Positions 16,765-25,475 of a DNA stretch of 64,000 nt are shown piece after piece (the stretch's first letter is position 1; each line of letters opens with the position of its first letter). Below the pieces are notes generated by a model. The model saw only the letters and a program-made list of their open reading frames with translations, ran no database searches and was not told the origin of the DNA. The DNA lies in the NCBI GenBank assembly GCA_029256085.1, contig JAQSYP010000005.1, forward strand, positions 62,001 to 126,000, written 5' to 3'. The position numbers and the translations under genes are program-made. Source of the stretch: Caryophanales bacterium (GTDB lineage Bacteria; Bacillota; Bacilli; CAJFEE01).

Positions 16765-17973
16765 TTGGAAAAATATATTTTACCAAATAAGCTGAAATTA
16801 ATTTACGAGAAAAATAATTCCAAGTTAACATCTATTTGTATTTCGATAGATGCGGGTGCTAGTAAAGAATCGACTAAACTCGGCATTGCACATGCAACTG
16901 AACACATGCTTTATAAAGGAACTAAAAAACGTACTGAAAAGAAGATTAATGAGGAACTTAGTGGCATTTTTGGAATGCAAAATGCAATGACTAATTATCC
17001 ATATGTAATCTACTATGGAACTTTACTAGATGAAGATGTTGAACACGGACTAGAACTATTTTCTGATATCCTACTAAATCCTATTTTTCCAGAAGAAGGT
17101 TTTAAAGAAGAAATGTCAGTGATTTCTGAAGAGCTAAAAGAGTGGGATGATGACCTTGAACAATTTTGTGAAGACAAATTATTTTTCAATGCCTACTCAA
17201 CTAGCAGATTAAAGCATCCTATCATTGGTACGAAAGATAGTTTGGAATCTATTAGTCTAGAAGATATTAAACGTTTCTATTATGACTTTTATGTTCCAGA
17301 AAACACTACAATTGCGATAGTTTCGAATCTGGATTTCGAAAGAGTTAAAAGTATTGTACTAAACCTTTTTAACGGTTGGGATAATCAAGACACTACGCCA
17401 CTAGTAACACATTATGAAACACCTCAAGGATACTTTGTAGAAGAGAAAGCTGGAATAAATAGTTCTAAAGTTCAAATGATTTTTCCAATTCATGAGCTTG
17501 ATTTTCCGCAATTAAAAGCCCTAAGAATATTTAATGAAATCTTTGGAGAAGGTGTAAATAGCGCTTTATATGAGGCGCTAAGAACTGAAAATGGATTAGT
17601 ATATGATATAAAAACTAAAATCGCCTATGAAAAAGGGATAAAGTTGTTCAAGATAATTTTCAGTACTTCTGAAAATAATGTTGAACAGGCTATTATGTTA
17701 ATAAATAACTGTATAGAAAAAATTCCAAATATAATCGAAATAAATGATTTTAAACAAACGTTTAAATCGTTTAAACTAAAGCGCTTAGTACGTGAAGAGA
17801 AGGGAATAATTCTAGCCAAAGAGCTTTCAACATATGACACGATGTTTGGTGATGGTTCTATTTATTTAGATGAAATAGAGTCGTTAGAAGAAATCAGTAA
17901 AGACTTTGTTGAAGAAGTTGCACTTAAAGTTTTAAGAAATCCAAGTGTGCAAGTAATCAACCCAAGGAGTTAG
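16765..17973 (+). CDS. M16 family zinc peptidase, candidate SCIFF leader protease
   Basis: 402 residues with the inverted zinc motif HATEH (HxxEH), the downstream acidic ligand in 'ISEELKEWDDD', and the second-half R/Y region 'LRTENGLVYD'. Size fits single-chain M16B peptidases. No signal peptide, so cytosolic. The start is TTG with GAGGTG 4 bp upstream, 19 bp after the maturase stop. M16 proteins process other modified peptides (PqqF-like, AlbF-like). By position this one is a candidate to remove the SCIFF leader, an inference that needs testing. A generic YmfH/YmxG-type peptidase is the alternative. Confidence 0.88.
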   Translation: MEKYILPNKLKLIYEKNNSKLTSICISIDAGASKESTKLGIAHATEHMLYKGTKKRTEKKINEELSGIFGMQNAMTNYPYVIYYGTLLDEDVEHGLELFSDILLNPIFPEEGFKEEMSVISEELKEWDDDLEQFCEDKLFFNAYSTSRLKHPIIGTKDSLESISLEDIKRFYYDFYVPENTTIAIVSNLDFERVKSIVLNLFNGWDNQDTTPLVTHYETPQGYFVEEKAGINSSKVQMIFPIHELDFPQLKALRIFNEIFGEGVNSALYEALRTENGLVYDIKTKIAYEKGIKLFKIIFSTSENNVEQAIMLINNCIEKIPNIIEINDFKQTFKSFKLKRLVREEKGIILAKELSTYDTMFGDGSIYLDEIESLEEISKDFVEEVALKVLRNPSVQVINPRS

Positions 17974-17978
17974 TAAAA

Positions 17979-18209
17979 ATGTACTTAACTATTAAGGAAA
18001 CTTCAGAATATTTATCAATTTCAGAGTCAGAAATACAAAAGCTAATCTTACAGAAGAAGATTCGTGCTCTGTTTGATGGTGAACAATATCTAGTTTATAA
18101 AGATCAATTCAATAGCCATAACGAACAAGTGGAGAAGTACAAAAAGCTAGTTGAAGATTATTACAACGAACCGATTCCAGAGGATATTGACATAAAAGAC
18201 GAGGATTAG
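17979..18209 (+). CDS. Small helix-turn-helix protein (excisionase/MerR-type fold)
   Basis: 76 residues. The first 50 ('MYLTIKETSEYLSISESEIQKLI' region, then 'ALFDGEQYLVYKDQF') fit the winged HTH_17 excisionase-like fold. The tail is acidic and helical. It starts 5 bp after the M16 stop and so belongs to the SCIFF unit. It might regulate the operon or be a stray DNA-binding module. No phage integrase is nearby. Confidence 0.7.
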   Translation: MYLTIKETSEYLSISESEIQKLILQKKIRALFDGEQYLVYKDQFNSHNEQVEKYKKLVEDYYNEPIPEDIDIKDED

Positions 18210-18244
18210 AGGTATACTACACTCAAAAAAGATGGAGTCTAATA

Positions 18245-18733
18245 ATGATTTGTAGTTTTCCGCCAATTATAAATGAGCACTGTAAAATTCTAATCCTTGG
18301 TACGATGCCTGGTGAAGAGTCACTTAGGAAGCAAGAGTATTATGCATATAATAGAAATCATTTCTGGAAAATAATCTTTTCTTTAACTAACTCAGAGCCA
18401 ACTGATGTTTTTGAAGAAAAAAGGGCATTGCTTCTGAAGAACAAAATTGCCTTGTGGGATGTTCTTGAAACGTGTGATCGTGAAGGCAGTCTCGATTCAA
18501 AGATAAAAAATCCTATTCCTAATGATTTTAAACAATTGTTTAAATCGTATCCTTGCATTGAAAAAATATATTTTAATGGAAAAAAAGCAGAACAGCTGTT
18601 TAAATCTCTAATAATAAAAGATTTAGAAGATAGTAATTTTGTTTACGATGTTTTACCATCCACTAGTCCTGCTAATACAATGAAGTTTGAGGTTAAGCTT
18701 GAACAATGGAAAAAGGTAAGAGCAAACTTATAG
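18245..18733 (+). CDS. DNA-deoxyinosine glycosylase-like (uracil-DNA glycosylase superfamily)
   Basis: 162 residues with 'ILILGTMPGEESL' and 'YYAYNRNHFWKI' near the N-terminus and 'LPSTSPAN' near the C-terminus, the signatures of the small UDG-superfamily group that removes hypoxanthine from DNA. It lies 35 bp behind the HTH gene with GATGGAGTCTAATA as ribosome site. It may be transcribed with the SCIFF cluster without a functional link. Confidence 0.82.
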   Translation: MICSFPPIINEHCKILILGTMPGEESLRKQEYYAYNRNHFWKIIFSLTNSEPTDVFEEKRALLLKNKIALWDVLETCDREGSLDSKIKNPIPNDFKQLFKSYPCIEKIYFNGKKAEQLFKSLIIKDLEDSNFVYDVLPSTSPANTMKFEVKLEQWKKVRANL

Positions 18734-18775
18734 TTTGGGTATTACAGTCAAGAAACCTACCTATATAATTAATTT

Positions 18776-18881
18776 CAATCAAGAGCTAAAATTTGCTCGC
18801 TTTCCGTGGGCAAACCGCGAGCCTGTAGTCTCGCCTGGTTTGCTTTTCCCACAGGAGTCTCGCAATTTTAGCTCTTGATTT
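18776..18881. repeat. Structured repeat R2 (second type) acting as a convergent-gene hairpin
   Basis: Long outer arms (ATCAAGAGCTAAAATT and AATTTTAGCTCTTGAT) enclose a block with GCTTTCCGTGGGC, the inner inverted repeat CAAACC...GGTTTG and CGAGCCTGTAGTCTCGCC. The last string recurs at 41569-41652. It separates convergent genes and its outer stem could terminate both. No T-run is strong, but TTTTTCC follows on the plus strand. Confidence 0.75.
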
Positions 18882-18887
18882 TTCCTT

Positions 18888-19577
18888 CTAAAACTTCCAT
18901 CTATAGTGCCCAGCTATCGGAGTTCGGAACGATTTTAGTTTCACTTCAGCGGCAAACGGTTGGGTATTATGAATTACATACGGGGAACCATCCCGTGCCC
19001 TTTTATCTGAAATAATAGCTACATGATGAAATCCATCTAAGAAAGTTACGATATCCCCCGGTTGCCACTCTTCCAAATTTTTCGGATCTGAAATATCTAA
19101 TTTTGTAGTTAAACTTACAGTATGACGCTTAAAAAAAACATTTTGGTTAGGTACTCTGCGAAAATCAATATTTGGATCAGGCTTTCCATTAGTTCTCGGG
19201 TATAGCTCAATATTGTCAGCAATATCAGCATCCATTAACTTCTTCAAATCTATTCCAGCACCTTGAAGGCCACGCCACACTACATCTGTGCACACACCTT
19301 CTTCAGTTGGAGGGAAACCACCATTATAGTAATTACTCTTATATTTTGTCCTATTATCAACTTCGACTCTTGCGGAAGCTACAACGTCAAGTGGGTCTGC
19401 AATACCATTACTATTACGATCAACTTTTGAATATGAATCAGGTATTTCTATCCTTTTACTAAATGGATTCTCAAGGTGAAGATTGAGAGAATCTAGAATA
19501 ATACCATTACGAAAAAATAACATTAAGAATAGAACTAGCGATAGTGTACCTAATAATATATATTTTAATGTTTTCAT
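18888..19577 (-). CDS. DUF1287 domain protein, membrane-anchored or secreted
   Basis: 229 residues: an N-terminal hydrophobic segment (residues 5-30) and then a DUF1287 domain from about residue 60. 'GVCTDVVWRGL' and 'DGFHHVAIIS' supply a Cys and a His arranged as in papain-like NlpC/P60-type folds, and 'GDIVTF' precedes the His. The activity is not established in the family; a cell-wall hydrolase is plausible. Its ATG shares a base with the stop of the upstream gene (TAATG), so the pair is translationally coupled. Confidence 0.85.
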   Translation of the reverse strand: MKTLKYILLGTLSLVLFLMLFFRNGIILDSLNLHLENPFSKRIEIPDSYSKVDRNSNGIADPLDVVASARVEVDNRTKYKSNYYNGGFPPTEEGVCTDVVWRGLQGAGIDLKKLMDADIADNIELYPRTNGKPDPNIDFRRVPNQNVFFKRHTVSLTTKLDISDPKNLEEWQPGDIVTFLDGFHHVAIISDKRARDGSPYVIHNTQPFAAEVKLKSFRTPIAGHYRWKF

Positions 19578-20548
19578 TATATCTCCAGCTCCACAATCGG
19601 TTTATTAATGCGTATCCGGGATTCTATATCTAAGAAGACATTTTTTAAGTCATCACTCATGTCCTTGCCTTCGTTTTTTTGAAGGAGCACACTATACAAT
19701 GTGAAATCTCTCAATCTTAAAAATAAATCTATTTTATTAAACCAAAATTGATCTAAAGTATACTCAGTCTCATAACCTTCAATAAATGGTTTAAGTATTC
19801 TAGTTGCTTCAGCAAGTTTCTCATCCTCACTAAACCCTTTAAAAAATAGAGAATAATAAATTACCATCGCTATATCCTGTATAAAGTAGCAGTACATACT
19901 ATCATCAAAGTCAAAAACTGTTATCTTTCCATTATAATAATGAAAATTTCCGTGATGAATATCGCTATGTATTAATCCGTATGTGGACTTATCTTTAGGT
20001 AAACTTTTAATTTCTTCTAAAAGTTCAATATAACTATTCCTTAATTCAACAGGTAAATACTTTGCTCTACTAGACTCATAATAAAACCAATCTTTTCGAA
20101 GGTCATTTTCTTTATAATGACTTGTAATTTTATGAAATTTGCCGATTGTTTTTCCCCACTCATAAAAAAGCGAATCATTCCAAATTTCTGGATTCTTGTT
20201 GCTTACAGTAGTACCTTCAATAAATGAAAAATGAGTTCCATAAAACTTCCCATCATTAGCCGCAACTTCTTCTATGTAATTTCCATTCAGAGATTTGTAA
20301 GCTGAATTTACTGCAGCTCCATTTTTTTCTAAGTAATTAATAAAATCTATTTCACCCTCAATCTCATCGGGATTTCTATGTGATGAGTGAGTAATTCTAA
20401 AAATCGATTTATCCCCATTTATACCTACAGCATTAAAAACAAAATTTTCAAAATCACCGATTGGTTTTTCAGAAATTTTTATATTAAAAAGCTCTTCAAA
20501 CTTATTTAGAATTTCACTAGTTAAAGCCTCTTCTATGTAGGATTCCAT
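19577..20548 (-). CDS. Aminoglycoside phosphotransferase / choline kinase-like protein
   Basis: 323 residues with the protein-kinase-like APH signature HSDIHHGNF (catalytic Asp and Asn) and the metal-binding 'VFDFDDSMYCYF'. It resembles the Bacillus YtmP/CotS-type phosphotransferases. The true substrate is unknown; a small molecule or spore-related role is as likely as drug resistance. It is the first gene of a two-gene unit with the DUF1287 gene. AAAGGGGAGTG precedes its start. Confidence 0.85.
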   Translation of the reverse strand: MESYIEEALTSEILNKFEELFNIKISEKPIGDFENFVFNAVGINGDKSIFRITHSSHRNPDEIEGEIDFINYLEKNGAAVNSAYKSLNGNYIEEVAANDGKFYGTHFSFIEGTTVSNKNPEIWNDSLFYEWGKTIGKFHKITSHYKENDLRKDWFYYESSRAKYLPVELRNSYIELLEEIKSLPKDKSTYGLIHSDIHHGNFHYYNGKITVFDFDDSMYCYFIQDIAMVIYYSLFFKGFSEDEKLAEATRILKPFIEGYETEYTLDQFWFNKIDLFLRLRDFTLYSVLLQKNEGKDMSDDLKNVFLDIESRIRINKPIVELEI

Positions 20549-20681
20549 ATTAACACTCCCCTTTAGGTAAAATTATAGCAAATATAAAGGTTATTATTCT
20601 AAAAACTATTGCTTTTTTCCTTTATTTAAGCAATAATACTAACTAATTTAATCGAAAATTCTAATAAATTAGGTGAAAATG

Positions 20682-22052
20682 ATGAAAGTTGTTAAGTTTG
20701 GCGGAACATCGCTCGCTTCGGCAGAACAAATCCGCAAAGTATTTGATATTGTAGTTTCCGATCAAGACCGTAAGATTGTTGTAGTATCAGCACCAGGAAA
20801 GCGTTACTCTGCTGATACGAAAATCACAGATATGCTAATAACGTGTGGTAAAAATGTAATTGATAAAATAGATCCAAAACAAACTGTCGATGCAATAGTA
20901 ATGAGATATGAAGAAATTGCAAAAGAATTAGTTTTATCCTTAGATATAGTTGTGGAAATAAGAGGCGACTTAGATAGCACATTAAACGGTAATACAAATA
21001 ATCAGGGTCGTTTCTTAGATAGTGTCATGGCACTAGGTGAAAATAGTTGTGCAAAACTAGTTGCAGCGTTTTTCGTAAGTCAAGGTGTAGAAGCAAAGTA
21101 TATAAACCCTAAAGATGCTGGCCTAATTGTTAGTGATGAACCAGGAAACGCACAAGTGTTACCAGAGAGTTATTCACATCTTGAAAATTTAAAATCCCAT
21201 ACAGAGATTCTTATTTTTCCAGGATTCTTTGGTTACTCATTAAATGGAGATGTAGTAACTTTCCCAAGAAGTGGGTCAGACATAACTGGTTCAGTTCTGG
21301 CTCGTGGAATAGGCGCTAGTTTATATGAGAACTTTACTGATGTAGATGCTGTATATTCTGTTAACCCTAATATTGTTCCTAATCCAAAAGCAATAAATGA
21401 GATAACATATAAGGAAATGCGAGAATTATCATATGCTGGGTTTGGTGTATTCCATGACGAAGCATTGGCTCCTGCATTCCAAGCTGGTATCACTGTTAAT
21501 ATAAAAAATACAAATAATCCTTCTGCGTCTGGAACTTTTATTGTTAAGGAGAGAAGTAACATAGAAGGTCCAGTAAGTGGGATTGCAAGTGACACAGGTT
21601 TTTGTGTTATCTATGTAAGTAAATACTTAATGAATAGAGAAGTTGGATTCGGACGTAGATTACTACACATTCTAGAAGATTTTAATATTTCATATGAACA
21701 TATGCCAAGTGGAATTGATGATATATCAGTTATTGTACGTCAAAATCAAATTACAGAAGAAACGGAAAGAATTATTATTGACCGAATCTACACTGAACTT
21801 CAAGCGGATGATGTGAAAATCCAAAGAGACTTGTCTCTAATAATGATAGTAGGGTTAGGTATGCGTCAAAGCGTGGGTACAACTGCTAGAGCAGCAACAG
21901 CACTAGCTAGGCATTCAATAAATATTGAGCAAATCAACCATGGATCTTCTGAAGTATCTATAATGTTTGGAATAAAGCAAAAGGATGAAAAACGTGCAGT
22001 AAGTGCACTGTATCATGAATTTTTTGTAAACGTACCTAGTATAACTTTTTAA
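20682..22052 (+). CDS. Aspartate kinase
   Basis: Starts MKVVKFGGTS, the lysine-nucleotide signature of aspartokinases. 'FPRSGSDITGSVLA' and two C-terminal ACT domains (about 300-456, with 'VGLGMRQSVGTTARA') follow. It phosphorylates aspartate for lysine, methionine, threonine and DAP synthesis. The frame is open from GTG 20673, but AGGTG 6 bp upstream favours ATG 20682 (456 residues). No lysine riboswitch is visible in the 130 bp upstream. Monofunctional, with a long kinase domain as in AK III. Confidence 0.93.
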   Translation: MKVVKFGGTSLASAEQIRKVFDIVVSDQDRKIVVVSAPGKRYSADTKITDMLITCGKNVIDKIDPKQTVDAIVMRYEEIAKELVLSLDIVVEIRGDLDSTLNGNTNNQGRFLDSVMALGENSCAKLVAAFFVSQGVEAKYINPKDAGLIVSDEPGNAQVLPESYSHLENLKSHTEILIFPGFFGYSLNGDVVTFPRSGSDITGSVLARGIGASLYENFTDVDAVYSVNPNIVPNPKAINEITYKEMRELSYAGFGVFHDEALAPAFQAGITVNIKNTNNPSASGTFIVKERSNIEGPVSGIASDTGFCVIYVSKYLMNREVGFGRRLLHILEDFNISYEHMPSGIDDISVIVRQNQITEETERIIIDRIYTELQADDVKIQRDLSLIMIVGLGMRQSVGTTARAATALARHSINIEQINHGSSEVSIMFGIKQKDEKRAVSALYHEFFVNVPSITF

Positions 22053-22073
22053 AGTGAATCATATTGTCATTAT

Positions 22074-22119
22074 AGACTATAGTTAATTCGATATTTTCGA
22101 GTTTAGCTATGGTCTTTTT
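22074..22119 (+). terminator. Intrinsic terminator of the aspartate kinase gene
   Basis: AGACTATAGTTAA pairs with TTTAGCTATGGTCT through G-U-tolerant pairing and is followed by T6. Confidence 0.75.
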
Positions 22120-22200
22120 TATTTAAGGGTTAAGGTGACTTGTAATTTCGGTAAATTAAAAAACCCTTCTACTCTCAAGGTATATTTAATGAAGAGTATG

Positions 22201-22306
22201 GCGCTTGACTCCTGCGGGAAAGCAGGCTAAGCAAGACCCCACAGGCGCTTGCGCCGAGGAGGCTTACGAAACGCATGCGTTTCGCTGCCCGCGGAAAGCA
22301 AGCGCC
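22201..22306 (+). repeat. Structured GC-rich intergenic repeat R2
   Basis: Terminal inverted repeats GGCGCTTG and CAAGCGCC enclose GACTCCTGCGGGAAAGC, the stem-loop GGCGC-TT-GCGCC and the palindrome GAAACGCATGCGTTTC next to TGCCCGCGGAAAGC. It is related to the 5383 and 53337 blocks. It lies in a 384-bp gene-free gap. No coding potential. Confidence 0.8.
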
Positions 22307-22348
22307 AAAAGTGCAATTTTTCATACAACTTTCGATTTGTTCTTATAA

Positions 22349-22383
22349 TTGACAAAAAATACAAACTATTTAAGTGATAAAAT
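22349..22383 (+). promoter_or_regulatory. Candidate promoter of the hydrogenase-like gene
   Basis: TTGACA at 22349 and an extended -10 TGATAAAAT ending at 22383 are present, but the spacer is 23 bp, so the extended -10 alone may define the promoter. Confidence 0.4.
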
Positions 22384-22436
22384 GGGTGTATTATTTTTAA
22401 AAATAAAGGTGTTAACCTATATGGAGTGACGGAAAA

Positions 22437-23267
22437 ATGGACTTACAACGTATAACGGAGTGGGCAGAGTTTTTTCAACTAGATAAGGCACAAATAGAAG
22501 AAAAAATAGGAAGTAAGCGTCTGCCCGTGCTTTGGATAAGCGCACAGGATTGTACGGGTTGCGTAGAGTCATTTATTCGTAGTAGTAAAATATTAACTTC
22601 AGATCTACTTAATGAAGTAATTTCTTTAGACTTAAGTGAATTACTGTCATACATTGAGCCAGAGGAAATAGACACGTCGGATAAGGACTATGTTGTCATA
22701 GTTGAGGGCAGCATTCCAATGAATAGCGACTTTCTATTTGTGGCAGGAAAGTCAGTTAAGGAGAAAATAGTTAAATTAGCGAAAGATGCAAAGGCAGTTA
22801 TTGCTGTTGGAACATGCTCATCTTGGGGAGGAATTGGAGCTGCTCACCCTAATCCAACGGGGGCTGTACCTTTAGATGAGATTTTGCCAGACAAGGATAT
22901 TATTAAAATCCCTGGTTGTCCACCGATATCTGAAGCAATTACTGGAACGTTGCTACATTTATGGGTAACTAATGAAACACCACCACTAGACAAAAAAAAT
23001 CGACCAACATTTTTCTATGGCCGCACTGTCCATCAGGATTGTCCTAAAAAAATATATTTTGACCAAAAGTTATTTGCAGAGTCGTTTGATGATGAAAATG
23101 GATACTGTTTATTAAAATTAGGATGTAAGGGTCCTTCCACATTTAATGCTTGTGAATCACTTAAATGGAATGGAATTGGAGGGTCACCAATTACTGCTGG
23201 AAATACTTGTATAGGTTGTTCTGAAAAAGGAAGTTGGGACAAAATAAGACCTCGTAAACGAACTTAG
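22437..23267 (+). CDS. Orphan [NiFe]-hydrogenase small subunit
   Basis: 276 residues. The N-terminal half has CTGC (C39, C42), 'VGTCSSWGG' and 'PGCPP', the proximal [4Fe-4S] ligands. The C-terminal half has HQDC, 'GYCLLKLGCKG' and 'NTCIGCSE', the distal and medial cluster ligands. In the family this subunit passes electrons to or from a nickel-iron large subunit. Here no large subunit, maturation gene or membrane anchor lies on either side, and there is no Tat signal peptide. An M14 peptidase follows after a terminator. Either the partner is encoded elsewhere or the protein works alone as an iron-sulfur protein. Confidence 0.9.
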   Translation: MDLQRITEWAEFFQLDKAQIEEKIGSKRLPVLWISAQDCTGCVESFIRSSKILTSDLLNEVISLDLSELLSYIEPEEIDTSDKDYVVIVEGSIPMNSDFLFVAGKSVKEKIVKLAKDAKAVIAVGTCSSWGGIGAAHPNPTGAVPLDEILPDKDIIKIPGCPPISEAITGTLLHLWVTNETPPLDKKNRPTFFYGRTVHQDCPKKIYFDQKLFAESFDDENGYCLLKLGCKGPSTFNACESLKWNGIGGSPITAGNTCIGCSEKGSWDKIRPRKRT

Positions 23268-23298
23268 AAATCTAATCATGGTTAGATTTCTTTTTTTT
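23266..23298 (+). terminator. Intrinsic terminator of the hydrogenase-like gene
   Basis: AGAAATCTAA and TTAGATTTCT with a 6-nt loop followed by T7, overlapping the stop codon. It confirms the gene is monocistronic at its 3' side. Confidence 0.92.
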
Positions 23299-23364
23299 AC
23301 TTTATATCTCTATAAAACTATATTAATATAATTATATTGGACTATAAAAAATCGTGGAGGTACC

Positions 23365-25194
23365 ATGAATAAATATAATTATAGCGTATTCATTATTCTT
23401 TTCTGTGTTTTTTTTCAGCTAGATAAGGTTTATGCAAACGAGACTACAACACCAGAAACACCGATAGAAACAGCACCGATTGAAACGCCTTCACAACCAC
23501 AATTGCCTTTACAAAAAATTGTGGATCAGATTGGTAAGTATAGTTATTCAGAAATGCAAAGTGATATTCAAGAGCTACAACAAAGATATCCTTTTTTAAA
23601 GGTTGAAGTTATAGGAACTACAGTTGAAAAACGTTCTATTTATAAAATTACTCTTGGTGAAAGTAACACAAAAGTAATGCTTAATGGTTCTCATCATGGA
23701 AGGGAATGGATAACAACGTTACTTCTAATGCAGATGCTTGAGGAATATAGCCAGTCATATAATGACGGTACTTTCCTATTTGGGTATCAAGGGAAAACGT
23801 TGCTAGACAAGGTGGCAATTTCATTTATTCCCATGGTGAATCCTGACGGAGTAGAAATTGCTCAATTTGGCCCAACACAAAACCAGAAGAATTTCTTTTA
23901 TAATATTTGGAAAAGAAATTTGAATTGGAATGTTTGGAAAGCAAATGGAGTAGGTATTGATCCAAATAGCAATTACAACTACAAATGGAAGCCAAATCCG
24001 AGTTACCCTAGGCCAGGACTGATGGGATGGAGGGGTAATTATGCAGAACAGGCTATTGAAACTAAAAGTATTGCGAATGACGTTAGGAAGAATAAATATG
24101 CATATACACTCGCATACCATTCATCTGGTAGAATATTATTCTGGTATGTTAATCAAAAAGGATTGCAGTATGATAGAGATTTAAACAGTGCCAAACAAAT
24201 TTCAAATATTACTGGTTACTCTCTAGTTTCTATAGGAAGTAGCCTAAATACAGCAGCAGGTTTAACTGATTGGGTTTCAGGTACTATGAAGATGCAGGGG
24301 AATACGATTGAGGTAGCTTCTTCAAAATATGCAGGAACACAAGTGCCTTTAATAGAATATCCAAATATTTGGAATCAAAATAGGAAAACAGGATTTTGGG
24401 CTGCATATAAAATTGCTTCTGAGATGGTAGGACCTCCGGTACCAAAGGTTTATGCTTTTTCAAATAATGATAGTATTGTAAAAGGAAAATCTATTCTCTT
24501 CGGAACGGTAGTAGCATTTAAGGAAGATAAGGTTATTGGTACAGCAAAAGCGGATTATAATGGCAATTTTACGATGAAAATTCCTAAACAAACAAACGGT
24601 ACAACAGTTAAATTTGTAACTAGGAATAGCTATAACATGGAAAGCAGAAAACGGACAGTCGTAGTAATGGACAAAATTGGTCCTTCTGCTCCAACCTACA
24701 AAAGAATATCTTCGGCAAGTACAGTAATTGAAGGTCAGACTGAACCGAATGCATCTGTATATGTAACGTTAAATAATAAAATTTTAAGTAATACGAAAGC
24801 TGATGTGTCCGGTAAATATTCTCTAAAAATGGCTAAAAAGCCATTTGGAACTAAGCTAACATTATACGCAGTTGATGTATCTAAGAATAAAGGGAAAACG
24901 GCCGTTATTACAGTAGTTGATCCGTTTAATCTAACAATCCCAACTGTTGAAAAAATAACAACTGACACAACTACTATAGTTGGAAAAGGAGTTCCAAATT
25001 CGACTATCAATGTAGTTGTTGATAGAAAAATAATCGCAACAAGTGTCATTAGTAATACTGGATTAATAAGTATTAATATTCCGAAGCAAAAACTTGGAAC
25101 TATTATTGAGGTATATGGTAAAAATAAATTAGGATTTAGGAGTAGAACCGCTAAAATTAAAGTAGAATCTCCTCCAGTTGTGACAATTCAATAA
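23365..25194 (+). CDS. Secreted M14 zinc carboxypeptidase with three C-terminal Ig-like repeats
   Basis: 609 residues: signal peptide (1-25, cleavage near 'VYANE'), a Thr/Pro/Glu-rich linker, an M14 domain (about 60-350) and three repeats of about 80 residues (about 357-605) like bacterial Ig modules for wall or matrix binding. Zinc ligands H111 and E114 are in SHHGREW and the third His is in 'AYHSSG'. 'NPDG' is present and the catalytic Glu is in 'TIEVASS'. Oddity: the usual substrate-binding 'NRN' reads 'DPNSNYN', so the carboxylate-binding Arg is Ser. Preceded by GGAGGTACC and followed by a terminator. Confidence 0.88.
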   Translation: MNKYNYSVFIILFCVFFQLDKVYANETTTPETPIETAPIETPSQPQLPLQKIVDQIGKYSYSEMQSDIQELQQRYPFLKVEVIGTTVEKRSIYKITLGESNTKVMLNGSHHGREWITTLLLMQMLEEYSQSYNDGTFLFGYQGKTLLDKVAISFIPMVNPDGVEIAQFGPTQNQKNFFYNIWKRNLNWNVWKANGVGIDPNSNYNYKWKPNPSYPRPGLMGWRGNYAEQAIETKSIANDVRKNKYAYTLAYHSSGRILFWYVNQKGLQYDRDLNSAKQISNITGYSLVSIGSSLNTAAGLTDWVSGTMKMQGNTIEVASSKYAGTQVPLIEYPNIWNQNRKTGFWAAYKIASEMVGPPVPKVYAFSNNDSIVKGKSILFGTVVAFKEDKVIGTAKADYNGNFTMKIPKQTNGTTVKFVTRNSYNMESRKRTVVVMDKIGPSAPTYKRISSASTVIEGQTEPNASVYVTLNNKILSNTKADVSGKYSLKMAKKPFGTKLTLYAVDVSKNKGKTAVITVVDPFNLTIPTVEKITTDTTTIVGKGVPNSTINVVVDRKIIATSVISNTGLISINIPKQKLGTIIEVYGKNKLGFRSRTAKIKVESPPVVTIQ

Positions 25195-25202
25195 TAAATT
25201 GA

Positions 25203-25238
25203 GAGCTAAAATCACGAGATTCGTAGATTTTAGCTCTT
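25203..25238 (+). terminator. Intrinsic terminator of the M14 peptidase gene
   Basis: Perfect 11-bp arms GAGCTAAAATC and GATTTTAGCTC, followed by TTATT. Confidence 0.75.
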
Positions 25239-25241
25239 ATT

Positions 25242-25344
25242 GGCTATAAAAAGTATAAACTTCTGCGCAGTTCATACTTTCCTAACGCATAAGAGCAACT
25301 ACGGCTCTGCCGTCGCTCTTAAAGCTCGGCAATCGCCGAGTTTT
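25242..25344 (+). repeat. Dispersed ~104-bp element R1, copy B
   Basis: Same layout and orientation as copy A: AAAGTATAAACTT...GTTCATACTTTCC, CTAACGCATAAG, CTACGGCTCTGCCGTCGC and CTCGGC-AATC-GCCGAG plus TTTTC. It begins 4-6 bp after the preceding terminator. 25345-25475 holds only the AT-rich upstream region of the DegV gene. Confidence 0.85.
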
Positions 25345-25475
25345 CTTTATTCGTAGTTAATATTTTGTCAGATTTACTGTTATTATTAGGTATTTTTAAT
25401 ATATTAAATATAGGTTAAAATCTACTTAGCATATAAAATAACACACTCCAGTAAAACCAAAAGGGAGATGGATAA

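Noticed and set aside
17979-18209. Prophage or integrative element excisionase
   Set aside because: The fold is excisionase-like, but no integrase, attachment repeat or phage gene is near. It sits in the SCIFF operon instead.
19577-20548. Aminoglycoside resistance gene
   Set aside because: The kinase motifs are generic to the APH/choline-kinase superfamily, and the context gives no resistance link.
20549-20681. Lysine riboswitch before aspartate kinase
   Set aside because: The 130-bp upstream region is AT-rich and too short for the lysine aptamer, and none of its conserved blocks is present.
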